Of a stretch of 64,000 nucleotides of DNA, positions 44,069 to 52,870 are shown piece by piece. The position numbers and the translations under genes were made by a program. The notes beneath the pieces are model-generated. The model was given only the letters and a program-made list of their open reading frames with translations. It ran no database searches and was not told the origin of the DNA. The number at the start of each line of letters is the position of its first letter. Positions within the stretch are counted from its first letter, which is position 1. Source of the DNA: DAMBHY01 sp032068765. GTDB taxonomy: Bacteria; Bacteroidota; Bacteroidia; Bacteroidales; Dysgonomonadaceae. The stretch is taken from contig DAMBHY010000012.1 of NCBI GenBank assembly GCA_032068765.1, forward strand, positions 1 to 64,000. Reading direction: 5' to 3'.

Positions 44069-44087
44069 TATCTTTGTTTCAAAGATA
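44069..44087. promoter_or_regulatory. Palindromic bidirectional promoter core (ppk1 / phosphodiesterase)
   Basis: TATCTTTGTTTCAAAGATA is a perfect palindrome made of two opposite TAnnTTTG boxes separated by 3 bp. The plus box (44069-44076) is 28 bp before 44105; the minus box (44087-44080) is 30 bp before the ppk1 start. Confidence 0.7.
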
Positions 44088-44104
44088 CAATCAATATTTG
44101 ACGA

Positions 44105-44611
44105 ATGAAAAAAATAGGATTACTTTCTGATACACATGGACATTGGGACGAAAAATATGAAAATTATTTTGCAGATTGTGATGAGATATGGCATGCCGGT
44201 GATATTGGTTCAATGCATTTATTGGAAAAGTTTGAAAAGTTTAAACTATTCAGAGGCGTGTATGGAAATATAGATGATCAAAAGGTCCGCAGTGCCCTAT
44301 CCTCTTCTCTTCGTTTTAATATTGAAGATGTTGATATAATGATCACACATATTGGCGGATATCCGGGAAAATATGACTTACGCGTCAAAGACATTTTATT
44401 GAATAATCCTCCTCAACTTTTTATATGTGGACATTCTCATATTTTGCGTGTAATGTTTGATAAAAAAATAAATATGCTTTACATGAATCCCGGGGCAGCA
44501 GGTATATATGGATTTCATAAAGTGAGAACATTATTGAAGTTCACAATTGATGCTAAAAAAATTGATGATTTACAGGTTATAGAATTAAATGTAAGGAAAT
44601 CTACACCATAG
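44105..44611 (+). CDS. YfcE/MJ0936-type metallophosphoesterase
   Basis: A 168-residue calcineurin-like phosphodiesterase. Metal ligands: LSDTHGHW (Asp9, His11), WHAGDIGS (about 37), GVYGNIDD (about 58), THIGGYPG (about 82) and CGHSHI (about 104). Members hydrolyse phosphodiesters, often cyclic nucleotides in vitro. It is divergent from ppk1. Its stop overlaps the convergent LysE-family gene by 11 bp. Confidence 0.93.
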   Translation: MKKIGLLSDTHGHWDEKYENYFADCDEIWHAGDIGSMHLLEKFEKFKLFRGVYGNIDDQKVRSALSSSLRFNIEDVDIMITHIGGYPGKYDLRVKDILLNNPPQLFICGHSHILRVMFDKKINMLYMNPGAAGIYGFHKVRTLLKFTIDAKKIDDLQVIELNVRKSTP

Positions 44612-45224
44612 CCACAAAGATACCTACTACGCCAGACAGCATCAAAACGGAACCAATTATTCTGTTCAGCCATTTGAGTCCGTTTCTGCTAAAAAATTGG
44701 CGCAGATATGATACCAAAATTGTGATGCCAAACCACCAAACGACTTCTCCCAGGGTTATGGAAAACAGTGCTAAAAAAAATCCTTTCTGATTGTATTCCA
44801 ATGGATTAAACTGAAAATTAGCAAAAAGAGTAATCATATATAATAGAATGGCAAAATTGGACAAAGTCATTGCCAAACCTTTCAAATAATCTTTTAAATA
44901 TTCAGTTTCTATCTGTTGATTTTCTTGAGCAGTGTGCTTCACTGGATTGGTTTTATAAATGTAATATCCCAAAACTATCAATACTAAACCACCGAAAATC
45001 TGGATAAAATCTTTATTGACATCTAAAAAATTAATCAGAAGCCCAATCCCCAAAAGAGTGATAAGTGAATATATAATATCGGAAGTGATAACTCCTAAAG
45101 CAGTAGCAAAACCATGTTTCCTGTTCCTATATAAAGTTCTTTGGATGATAAACATCCCCATCGGTCCAATAGGCGCTGAAAGCAAAATACCAATTAAAAA
45201 ACCTTTATGAAAAATTTCAGACAT
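44601..45224 (-). CDS. LysE family exporter
   Basis: A 207-residue inner-membrane protein with six predicted helices. It opens with the family signature GFLIGILLSAPIGPMGMFII (8-27); a central charged loop is followed by three helices ending SVLMLSGVVGIFVAMV. LysE-type carriers export amino acids or other metabolites. The specific substrate cannot be told. It overlaps tail-to-tail with the phosphodiesterase gene. Confidence 0.9.
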   Translation of the reverse strand: MSEIFHKGFLIGILLSAPIGPMGMFIIQRTLYRNRKHGFATALGVITSDIIYSLITLLGIGLLINFLDVNKDFIQIFGGLVLIVLGYYIYKTNPVKHTAQENQQIETEYLKDYLKGLAMTLSNFAILLYMITLFANFQFNPLEYNQKGFFLALFSITLGEVVWWFGITILVSYLRQFFSRNGLKWLNRIIGSVLMLSGVVGIFVAMV

Positions 45225-45294
45225 ACAGTTTTGGGTTCAATAAAACTCCTAAAGCAAAAATCCAATTTTCGTTCAAAGTTACATCACTTTTGAC

Positions 45295-45302
45295 TAACTT
45301 TG
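45295..45302 (+). promoter_or_regulatory. Possible -7 box for purL
   Basis: TAACTTTG lies 33 bp before the purL start. Confidence 0.5.
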
Positions 45303-45335
45303 CAACTTAATTTATAAGCCTTCCAATAATTTCGT

Positions 45336-48300
45336 ATGATTATCTTTTTCAGAACACCCACAAAAAATATTATCGCGGTTGAAAAATCCTCCGAATTGTC
45401 TTCGCAAGATGTTGAAAAACTTACCTGGCTGTTCGACAACGCAGAGAAAGTCGACAACTCTATGATTTCTCAATCTTTTATTGGACCTCGCAAAGAAATG
45501 ATAACACCCTGGAGTACCTGTGCTGTTGAAATTACTCAAAACATGGGAATTACAGGAATTACGCGTATCGAAGAATATTATCCTTTGGCTGAGAATGAAA
45601 AGGATTTTGACCCTATGCTTCAAAGAAAATATGAACAATTGGATCAAAATATTTTTCATATTGAAAAAACGCCCGAAGAAATTGTTTACATCGATAACAT
45701 TGAGGAATATAATGAAAAAGAAGGTTTGGCACTAAGTCCTGAAGAAATCGATTACCTCAACGGACTTACAAAAAAGATTGACAGAAAACTTACAGACAGC
45801 GAGGTTTTCGGATTTTCACAAGTAAACTCCGAACACTGCCGTCACAAAATATTTAACGGAAAATTTATCATTGACGGAGAAGAAAAAGAACTGACACTCT
45901 TTAACCTCATCCGTCGTACATCGGAAATTAATCCAAACTTTCTAATTTCGGCATACAAAGACAATGTAGCTTTTCTTCAAGGTCCAGTAATTGAACAATT
46001 TGCGCCTGCAAGTGGCGACAAATCCGATTTTTTTGAAACACGTGAAATTGAAAGCGTACTTTCGTTGAAAGCTGAAACTCACAATTTCCCAACAACAGTA
46101 GAACCTTTCAATGGTGCCTCTACGGGAACTGGCGGTGAAATTCGCGACAGACTTGCCGGCGGAAAAGCTTCGCTTCCTGTAGCTGGAACTGCAGTTTATA
46201 TGACGTCCTATCCGAGACTGGAAGAAGGTCGCACTTGGGAGAATAATTTAGATGAAAGAAAATGGCTTTATCAAACACCTGAACAAATTCTCATCAAAGC
46301 ATCTAACGGCGCTTCCGATTTCGGAAACAAATTCGGCCAACCGCTTATCTGCGGTTCGCTATTGACGTTGGAGCATTACGAAAATTATAAAAAGTTTGGT
46401 TACGACAAAGTAGTTATGCTGGCGGGAGGCGTGGGCTTCGCAAATAAACGCGATGCTTTAAAAGGAAATCCGAAAAGCGGCGAAAAAATAGTTGTATTGG
46501 GTGGTGATAATTACCGCATAGGAATGGGCGGTGGAGCTGTATCATCTGTAAATACAGGAGAATATTCATCCGGCATTGAGCTTAACGCCGTACAACGTGC
46601 GAATCCCGAAATGCAAAAACGAGTTGCGAATGTAATTCGTGCCTTAGCAGAATCCGAAGACAATCCTATTGTATCTATTCACGACCACGGCGCGGGAGGA
46701 CACCTCAATTGCTTGTCAGAACTGGTTGAAGCAACTGGCGGAAAGATTGATATGTCACAACTTCCTGTAGGCGACAAAACTTTATCAGCAAAAGAAATCA
46801 TTGGAAACGAAAGTCAGGAACGAATGGGATTGCTGGTAGAAGAAAAAGAAGTTGACCGCATCAAACGCATATCCGATCGCGAACGCGCACCGATGTATGT
46901 TGTAGGTGAGACTACCGACGACATGAAATTTACTTTCTTTCAAAAAGACGGGAACTGCCCGATAGATATGGATTTGGAAGATTTCTTCGGAAAACCGCCT
47001 GTAACAATAATGAAAGGTGAAACCATCCATAATGAATTTACCGACCCCGAATATGATATAGAAAATCTCGAAACATATATAGAAAATGTACTAAAACTGG
47101 AAGCCGTTGCTTGTAAAGACTGGTTGACCAACAAGGTTGATCGTTCGGTAACAGGAAAAGTTGCCCGACAACAATGCCAGGGAGAAATCCAACTACCTTT
47201 AAGCGACTGCGGAGCTATATCTTTGGATTACAAGGGATATTCAGGTTTTGCTACATCTATCGGTCATTCACCACAGGCAGCACTAATTGACCCTGCTTCA
47301 GGTTCAATTTTGGCAATTGCGGAATCACTTACAAATATCGTCTTCGCACCGTTAACAGAAGGATTGAAGAGCATTTCACTCAGTGCCAACTGGATGTGGC
47401 CCTCACGCAATCCAGGTGAAGATGCGAGATTATACACGGCTGTGGAAGCTTGTTCAGACTTTGCATCTGAATTGGGAATCAATATCCCGACAGGAAAAGA
47501 CTCCTTGTCCATGACTCAAAGATACGGAGATGAAAAAGTATTTTCACCCGGAACGGTTATTATTTCCGCAGCAGGTGAAGTGAAAAATATTCGAAAGATT
47601 GTCTCGCCAAATCTGGCTTATATCAAAGGAACATATCTTTATTATATTGATTTTTCATTCGACACATTCCGTTTAGGTGGTTCGGCATTTGCTCAGACTT
47701 TAGGAAAAATCGGAAGCGAAGCTCCGACAGTTACTGATACAGAATATTTTAAAAACGCATTTACCGTTGTTCAGGAACTGATCAATCGCGGATTAATTAT
47801 CTCAGGTCATGATATTTCTGCAGGGGGTATGATAACCACTATGCTCGAAATGTGTTTTGCAAATCCTGAAGGAGGTTTAGAAGCTCATTTAGACAAACTT
47901 CGTCACGAAGATTTGATTAAGATATTGTTCGCCGAAAATCCGGGAATTCTTGTGCAGGTAAAACACAATCATTTGGTTGAGAAAATACTGAATGATTACG
48001 AAATTGGTTACGCTATCGTGGCCAGACCTATAAGAGAACGCCAATTGATAATTGAAAGAGATAAATTCCGAAGGGAACTAGACATTGACAAATTGCGCGA
48101 TATTTGGTACAAAACTTCTTACTTGCTTGACCGCAAGCAAAGCGGTGAAGAATGTGCTAAAGCACGTTTCAACAATTACAAAAAACAACCTTTGCAAATC
48201 AATTTTGCACCCTCTTTCACTGGAAAATTTTATGATTTAGGATTGAATCCAAATCGCAAAGAAGAAACAGGATTAAAAGCTGCTATAATTCGTGAAAAAG

Positions 48301-49025
48301 GAACCAACGGCGAACGCGAAATGGCATATTCACTTTATTTGGCTGGATTTGACGTGAAAGATGTCCATATGACTGATCTCACATCAGGTCGCGAGACATT
48401 AGAGGATATACAATTTGCCGTATTCTGTGGTGGATTCTCAAACTCCGACGTACTTGGCTCAGCCAAAGGATGGGCTGGCGGCTTTAAATATAACGAAAAA
48501 GCTAAGAAATCACTCGAAAACTTCTTCAACAGACCAGATACATTAACATTAGGAATTTGTAACGGCTGCCAATTGATGATGGAACTTGGATTGATATATC
48601 CTGAAATGGGCGAAAATCATCCTAGGATGCACCACAATATCTCTCACAAATTTGAATCAGGTTTTGTGAGCGTTGAAATCCAACCAAACGAATCTGTGAT
48701 GTTCAAATCACTTGCTGGTTCAAAATTAGGAATATGGGTGGCTCATGGAGAAGGGAAATTTGAATTACCTGGAGATGAAAACCTATATAACATTGCCGCA
48801 AAATATGTATATGACGAATATCCGGGAAATCCAAACGGTTCAGACTTTGCTGCTGCGGCAGTTTGTTCAAATGATGGTCGTCATTTGGCAATGATGCCTC
48901 ACCTGGAACGCTCCATTTTCCCATGGCAGAATGCCTATTATCCTTACGAATTTCGCAAACATGATGTGACGCCTTGGATGGAAGCTTTTGCTAACGCTAG
49001 AGAGTGGTTGAAAAATAGAAAATAA
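45336..49025 (+). CDS. purL: Phosphoribosylformylglycinamidine synthase (single-chain)
   Basis: A 1229-residue enzyme converting FGAR, glutamine and ATP to FGAM in purine synthesis. Domains: N-terminal PurS-like (about 1-145), linker with FGFSQVNSEHCRHKIF (about 158-172), two AIRS-type ATPase halves (KAETHNFPTTVEPFNGASTG near 250, GKDSLSMTQRYGD near 720), and a C-terminal class I glutamine amidotransferase with the nucleophile Cys1078 in GICNGCQLMM. The final MMPHLERSIFPWQ segment holds the His/Glu triad region. It is the large fused form usual in Bacteroidota and Gammaproteobacteria. It is transcribed alone. Confidence 0.97.
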   Translation: MIIFFRTPTKNIIAVEKSSELSSQDVEKLTWLFDNAEKVDNSMISQSFIGPRKEMITPWSTCAVEITQNMGITGITRIEEYYPLAENEKDFDPMLQRKYEQLDQNIFHIEKTPEEIVYIDNIEEYNEKEGLALSPEEIDYLNGLTKKIDRKLTDSEVFGFSQVNSEHCRHKIFNGKFIIDGEEKELTLFNLIRRTSEINPNFLISAYKDNVAFLQGPVIEQFAPASGDKSDFFETREIESVLSLKAETHNFPTTVEPFNGASTGTGGEIRDRLAGGKASLPVAGTAVYMTSYPRLEEGRTWENNLDERKWLYQTPEQILIKASNGASDFGNKFGQPLICGSLLTLEHYENYKKFGYDKVVMLAGGVGFANKRDALKGNPKSGEKIVVLGGDNYRIGMGGGAVSSVNTGEYSSGIELNAVQRANPEMQKRVANVIRALAESEDNPIVSIHDHGAGGHLNCLSELVEATGGKIDMSQLPVGDKTLSAKEIIGNESQERMGLLVEEKEVDRIKRISDRERAPMYVVGETTDDMKFTFFQKDGNCPIDMDLEDFFGKPPVTIMKGETIHNEFTDPEYDIENLETYIENVLKLEAVACKDWLTNKVDRSVTGKVARQQCQGEIQLPLSDCGAISLDYKGYSGFATSIGHSPQAALIDPASGSILAIAESLTNIVFAPLTEGLKSISLSANWMWPSRNPGEDARLYTAVEACSDFASELGINIPTGKDSLSMTQRYGDEKVFSPGTVIISAAGEVKNIRKIVSPNLAYIKGTYLYYIDFSFDTFRLGGSAFAQTLGKIGSEAPTVTDTEYFKNAFTVVQELINRGLIISGHDISAGGMITTMLEMCFANPEGGLEAHLDKLRHEDLIKILFAENPGILVQVKHNHLVEKILNDYEIGYAIVARPIRERQLIIERDKFRRELDIDKLRDIWYKTSYLLDRKQSGEECAKARFNNYKKQPLQINFAPSFTGKFYDLGLNPNRKEETGLKAAIIREKGTNGEREMAYSLYLAGFDVKDVHMTDLTSGRETLEDIQFAVFCGGFSNSDVLGSAKGWAGGFKYNEKAKKSLENFFNRPDTLTLGICNGCQLMMELGLIYPEMGENHPRMHHNISHKFESGFVSVEIQPNESVMFKSLAGSKLGIWVAHGEGKFELPGDENLYNIAAKYVYDEYPGNPNGSDFAAAAVCSNDGRHLAMMPHLERSIFPWQNAYYPYEFRKHDVTPWMEAFANAREWLKNRK

Positions 49026-49034
49026 TTACAAAAC

Positions 49035-49067
49035 AAAAAGCTGTACAAGACTATGTGCAGCTTTTTT
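49035..49067 (+). terminator. Rho-independent terminator after purL
   Basis: A stem of AAAAAGCTGTAC with GTGCAGCTTTTT (one G-U/mismatch) and a T-run. Confidence 0.85.
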
Positions 49068-49563
49068 GTCTATAAAAGAAAGACAATTCCAATACTAATT
49101 CAAAAATAAAGTACTTCCGATAAAAAAAACGGAAGATTAAGATTACTTTGCTGAATGTAGATTTACACATACATTTAACGAAGAGATCTGTCAGTTAGTA
49201 TTAAATGACAGAAATAAAAAGTTTTTAATGTAGTATGAAATGTAAGGTTAACTTATTTGAAATTCTTATAATTTGTTATTTAAAGAAAACTATTTCGATA
49301 TAATTCCCGCTTGATGTGCTATCATCATTTTAAAAACCAGAAATTTTGATGAAAGAGCCCATCACATTCAAAAAAGAGGAATACTAATCTTATTTGGAAT
49401 TTGGAATTTCCAATTCGTAACATCACAGATCTTGTCTTTCCATTTATGAACACGGGCGATAATCGCTTCGATATAAAATATACCGTTAAAGGAATCAGCT
49501 ATACATGATAAGGGTAAATAACAACTTTACAGAGCTCGTTTTTCTTATACCAATTAACTTTTC

Positions 49564-49571
49564 TATCTTTG
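49564..49571 (+). promoter_or_regulatory. Predicted -7 box for the thioesterase gene
   Basis: TATCTTTG lies 22 bp before the start at 49594, giving a very short leader. Confidence 0.55.
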
Positions 49572-49593
49572 GAGATTTTTAATAAATATATAA

Positions 49594-49995
49594 ATGGACA
49601 ACATATTTGAATATACTTTCAAAGTACGTGATTATGAATGTGATGCACAAGGACACGTAAACAATGCAAACTACCAGCATTATATGGAAGCTGCAAGACA
49701 TGAATTTTTGGAAGAAGTTGGTCTGAATTTTTTTGATTTGCACCAAAGAGGCGTTGACGCTGTTGTTTCGCGTGTAGATATCCGCTACAAAGTGCCTCTT
49801 CATGGCATGGACGAATTTATTGTCACGGTGAAGAAAATAGAAAGAGTAAGTGTCAAATACATATTTCATCAGGAAATTATGCGCAAATCCGACAAGGTGC
49901 TTTGCGCTAAAGGCACAATTGAAGTAGTTTGCTTAGCTAATGGAAAACTATCCAAACCTGAAATTTTTGACGAAGCTTTTAAAGATTACATTTAA
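49594..49995 (+). CDS. Acyl-CoA thioesterase (YbgC/4-hydroxybenzoyl-CoA type hotdog fold)
   Basis: A 133-residue single-domain hotdog protein. The signature DAQGHVNNANYQHYMEAARH (18-37) contains the catalytic Asp18 and the GHVNNxxY helix cap of the FadM/YbgC class. It hydrolyses acyl-CoA thioesters; chain preference is unknown. It is 28 bp upstream of dprA and likely in the same transcript. Confidence 0.9.
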   Translation: MDNIFEYTFKVRDYECDAQGHVNNANYQHYMEAARHEFLEEVGLNFFDLHQRGVDAVVSRVDIRYKVPLHGMDEFIVTVKKIERVSVKYIFHQEIMRKSDKVLCAKGTIEVVCLANGKLSKPEIFDEAFKDYI

Positions 49996-50023
49996 CTTGA
50001 TTTCTTAATCAGAATTTTTTATC

Positions 50024-51133
50024 ATGGAAAATGACCGCCTGCTTTATCGGATAGCACTTACTCAAATAAAAGGTGTAGGAATTATTCTTGCCCGTGCACT
50101 TATGAAGATTTTGGGCGATGAAGAACTTGTATTCAAAGCTTCATCAAAAGAATTGAAATCAATTCAAGGGATTTCGCATAAGTTAGTTGACGAGATTCGC
50201 AATCCAGAAGTATTGAGAAAAGCCGAAAAAGAAGTAAATTTCATTATCAAAAACAACCTTAGCACCTATTTCTTTACAGACGAAAATTATCCTCAACGAC
50301 TAGCGAGCTGCGTGGACGCCCCTATCCTACTTTATGGCAAAGGGAACATTGACACAAATCCACAAAAAGTTGTCAGCATCGTAGGTACCCGCCTAATTAC
50401 GTATAATGGAAAAGAATTTTGCCAAAAATTTATCAATGTACTGAGTAAAGCCTTGCCGGATGTTCAAATAATTAGCGGACTGGCTTATGGCGCGGATATT
50501 TGTGCACATCGTGCCGCACTCCAGAATAATTTATCAACCATAGGAGTGCTCGCGCATGGCTTGGACCGGATTTATCCAGCTGTCCATCGCAAGACGGCGG
50601 TTGAAATGCTGGATAACGGTGGATTGTTAACAGAGTTTCCGAGCGAAACCAACCCCGACAAGCACAATTTTGTAAAGCGAAACCGAATAGTTGCCGGCAT
50701 GGCTGATACACTTGTAGTTATAGAATCAGGAGAAAAAGGAGGCTCACTCATAACTGCGGACATTGCCAATTCTTATTATCGTGAAGTTTTCGCAGTGCCG
50801 GGGCGACCTGCAGACAGCATGTCGGTTGGTTGCAACAGATTGATTATGGACAATAAAGCGATTCTTTTGCAGGATACGGAAAGTTTTCTAAACCATTTAG
50901 GTTGGAATATTGATAATGCGAAAAAAGAACCCGTTCAAAAACAAATTTTCCTGCAACTTACCGAAGAAGAGGAAAAAATTTTTAACGCATTGAATGGCAC
51001 AGACGGAATGCAGGTAAATATGCTCGCCATAGAACTCAACACTCCCGTTTCAGAACTTTTCATGACGCTATTGGAATTGGAAATGAAAAATATTGTGAAA
51101 GCATTGCCGGGCGGCGTGTACAAGTTACATTAA
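50024..51133 (+). CDS. dprA: DNA processing protein DprA
   Basis: The 369-residue Rossmann-fold protein that protects incoming single-stranded DNA and loads RecA during natural transformation. N-terminal helix-hairpin-helix/SAM-like segment (about 8-70), Rossmann domain with SIVGTRLITYNGKEFCQKF (about 114), SGLAYGADICAHRAAL (about 148), HGLDRIYPAVHR and FVKRNRIVAGMAD. A winged-helix C-terminal domain (about 305-369) is present. Its presence suggests possible competence; recA lies 2.2 kb downstream. Confidence 0.95.
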   Translation: MENDRLLYRIALTQIKGVGIILARALMKILGDEELVFKASSKELKSIQGISHKLVDEIRNPEVLRKAEKEVNFIIKNNLSTYFFTDENYPQRLASCVDAPILLYGKGNIDTNPQKVVSIVGTRLITYNGKEFCQKFINVLSKALPDVQIISGLAYGADICAHRAALQNNLSTIGVLAHGLDRIYPAVHRKTAVEMLDNGGLLTEFPSETNPDKHNFVKRNRIVAGMADTLVVIESGEKGGSLITADIANSYYREVFAVPGRPADSMSVGCNRLIMDNKAILLQDTESFLNHLGWNIDNAKKEPVQKQIFLQLTEEEEKIFNALNGTDGMQVNMLAIELNTPVSELFMTLLELEMKNIVKALPGGVYKLH

Positions 51134-51227
51134 AAAAATGTTTTATAACATACTTAACAAAAAAAACACTATATTTTTTATTTTTAACTTTTCAAGTATA
51201 AACTTTGTATATTATTAATTTACGAAC

Positions 51228-51948
51228 ATGAAAAGAGTTTTTTTATCAGTTTTAACAATTAGTTTGTTGTTTTTGTTCCAAGGTTGTAACAAGGAAAATT
51301 CTGATTTTTTAAAAACAGATATGTCTGCTTTAAGTTTTGAGCAAACTAAAATTGGGCAAGAGTACAAAGCCTTTCTTTCAAAATCTTTAAATGAAATTTA
51401 CAAAACCGCCTTTGACGGAGAAAACATTAATGAATGGGAAGCTTTAAAAATTTTAGAAAGCAATAAACCTCAATCTATAATTGACATAAATATCAAAGCA
51501 GCATATACATCCTTTCCTTCTCCAATATTTACTAGAAGCAATACATCAGAAGGACAATTAAACAAAGACGAATTAATGAAAGTTTTAACTAAAGATCAAT
51601 ATAGATTAGTAATAAAATTAATAGAGAGTGAAGTTATAGATGAAAAATTACTTACTGAAGTAAGAAAAGAAGCCCTCCTTATTGGAAATAAAGAAGAAAG
51701 AAAACTAGTAACCAATATTATTGACGCAAGTCTTATAATAAATGAAATATCGGCTTTCTCTAATAATAACGGAGAATATCCTATTACTCGATCAAAAAAG
51801 GAATAACTTTGCTTGCAATGTAGTTTCTGGAGTTGTTGGATCTTGTTTTGGTTTTGTATTTGGAGCTATATCAGGTCCTGCTGCTCCTGTAGTAGGTTTT
51901 GTTGTAACAAATTTAGTTGGATCCGCAGTATCAACATATGCATGTTAG
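51228..51948 (+). pseudogene. Small lipoprotein with Gly-rich tail, split by a homopolymer frameshift
   Basis: The first frame (51228-51806, 192 residues) is a lipoprotein with lipobox FQGC (Cys20). Its helical, charged mature part is of unknown family. It ends SKKE-stop right after a run of six A (51796-51801). In the +1 frame the sequence goes straight on with NNFACNVVSGVVGSCFGFVF and GAISGPAAPVVGFVVTNLVG, ending STYAC and a stop at 51948. Removing one A joins the two. Similar Bacteroidota lipoproteins often end in a Gly/Ala-rich, Cys-flanked hydrophobic tail. The tail could alternatively be translated from its own ATG at 51742. Whether this is mutation, phase variation, slippage or sequencing error is undecided. 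Confidence 0.6.
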
Positions 51949-51957
51949 TATTGGCTT

Positions 51958-52113
51958 ATGAAAATAAACATAAAAAATTTACGAATAATCCTTTTTTTAT
52001 TCTTTGCCGCTAGTTTAATTTTAATGTATATCAATCCTTTTAGCTCTATTAATAAAATTTTACTATTTAGTTCAATGGGATTTATTGTTGCTACATTAGT
52101 TCGTAAAAAATAG
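51958..52113 (+). CDS. Small two-helix membrane protein (51 residues)
   Basis: Starts with ATG 10 bp after the preceding tail and encodes MKINIKNLRIILFLFFAASL, then a second hydrophobic stretch (about 35-47) and a basic VRKK end. A positive-inside two-helix layout is plausible. The family is not recognised. The position directly behind the Gly-rich tail suggests a functional link, such as an accessory or immunity-type protein, but this is speculation. Confidence 0.5.
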   Translation: MKINIKNLRIILFLFFAASLILMYINPFSSINKILLFSSMGFIVATLVRKK

Positions 52114-52128
52114 AAAGGAGATGAAGTA

Positions 52129-52317
52129 ATTAGTAAAGATAAAATATACAGAATATATGTAGTCATTTTTGTTTTATCTGGCATCACTACGACTTTTTTA
52201 GTTATGTTTTATAACACTGCAAATATTACAGTTATAATTTCATCTTGCATCTCAATATTATTTTTGTTTCTAACAATCATTCGATATCAGAAATTTCGTT
52301 TATGTAGTAAAAAATAA
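52129..52317 (+). CDS. Second small membrane ORF, start uncertain
   Basis: A frame of about 63 codons follows a good AAAGGAG (52114-52120) but has no ATG, GTG or TTG at the right spacing; ATT at 52129 would fit, or an indel has damaged the start (the out-of-frame ATG at 52121 stops after one codon). The peptide includes RIYVVIFVLSGITTTFLVMF (helix 1) and a second hydrophobic stretch (VIISSCISILFLFLTII), ending in basic residues. It shares the two-helix layout of the preceding ORF. It may be a pseudogene. Confidence 0.35.
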   Translation: MSKDKIYRIYVVIFVLSGITTTFLVMFYNTANITVIISSCISILFLFLTIIRYQKFRLCSKK

Positions 52318-52337
52318 TAACAAAAAGCTATTTTAAA

Positions 52338-52373
52338 AATTAGTCCTATGATATAACATAGGGCTAATTTTTT
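52338..52373 (+). terminator. Rho-independent terminator of the small lipoprotein/membrane ORF cluster
   Basis: A stem of about 12 bp (TTAGTCCTATG with CATAGGGCTAA, one G-U) is followed by a T-run. Confidence 0.85.
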
Positions 52374-52466
52374 TACTGTTCAAGTATTGTATGGTATCGT
52401 ACCATCTCATCCTTTTTTATTTATTATTTTTCTTAATACACACATTATAATAATAACTATCGACCT

Positions 52467-52756
52467 ATTTGAGGATTTCGAATGCCCTTTTTCATTTTAA
52501 ACGCCAAATCCTGAAGATTTGGAATACAAACTTCAACTTGGGAGCGAAAGCTTGAGGATTTGGAGCTAAAACTACAGTTTAACTGCTAAAGCCTGAGAAT
52601 TTAACGTTAAAGCTAAACTTTTAACCAAAATTCTCAGTCTTTTGATTGAAAACATATTTTTATGCTGTCTCACATGTATTTTCGGTGCAAAGTAAGATTT
52701 TAGAGCCGTTGAAGGTGTATTTTTAGTTGAAAATAAAACTTTGGAGTCGTTGAACT
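52467..52756. repeat. 41-bp-period degenerate repeat array
   Basis: TGAGGATTT-like anchors occur at 52470, 52512, 52553 and 52594 (spacings 42, 41, 41); GAGCCGTTGAA/GAGTCGTTGAA at about 52702 and 52743 are again 41 apart. Half-units such as TTTGGAGCTAAA (52559), TTTAACTGCTAAA (52578) and TTTAACGTTAAA (52600, a perfect palindrome) alternate at 19 and 22 bp. No gene fits. The rest of the 52374-52870 gap is AT-rich with only the bcp promoter. Confidence 0.7.
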
Positions 52757-52833
52757 AATGTTTCATATTACACATTCAATTTGAGTCAACAAACAAATAA
52801 TAAATTTTCATTTCATATCAATTATATATTTTA

Positions 52834-52841
52834 TATCTTTG
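52834..52841 (+). promoter_or_regulatory. Predicted -7 box for bcp-recA
   Basis: TATCTTTG lies 29 bp before the bcp start. Confidence 0.6.
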
Positions 52842-52870
52842 AAAATCATAACCCAAAATATTAAAACCGC

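Larger units (their letters stand above)
49026..49593. other. 568-bp intergenic region after purL
   Basis: It holds the purL terminator, a possible coding remnant (49353-49508, plus; includes ITDLVFPFMNTGDNRFDIKY, no start codon, not recognised) and the thioesterase promoter. The rest is AT-rich without recognisable features. Confidence 0.5.

Noticed and set aside
49353..49508. Gene remnant after purL
   Set aside because: The peptide looks protein-like near its end, but it has no start codon and no recognisable family, so it is only noted in the intergenic entry.
51796..51806. Programmed -1 frameshift at A-AAA-AAG
   Set aside because: The heptamer is there, but a -1 slip leads to a stop after seven codons. 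The meaningful tail is in the +1 frame, so an indel in the A-run fits better.
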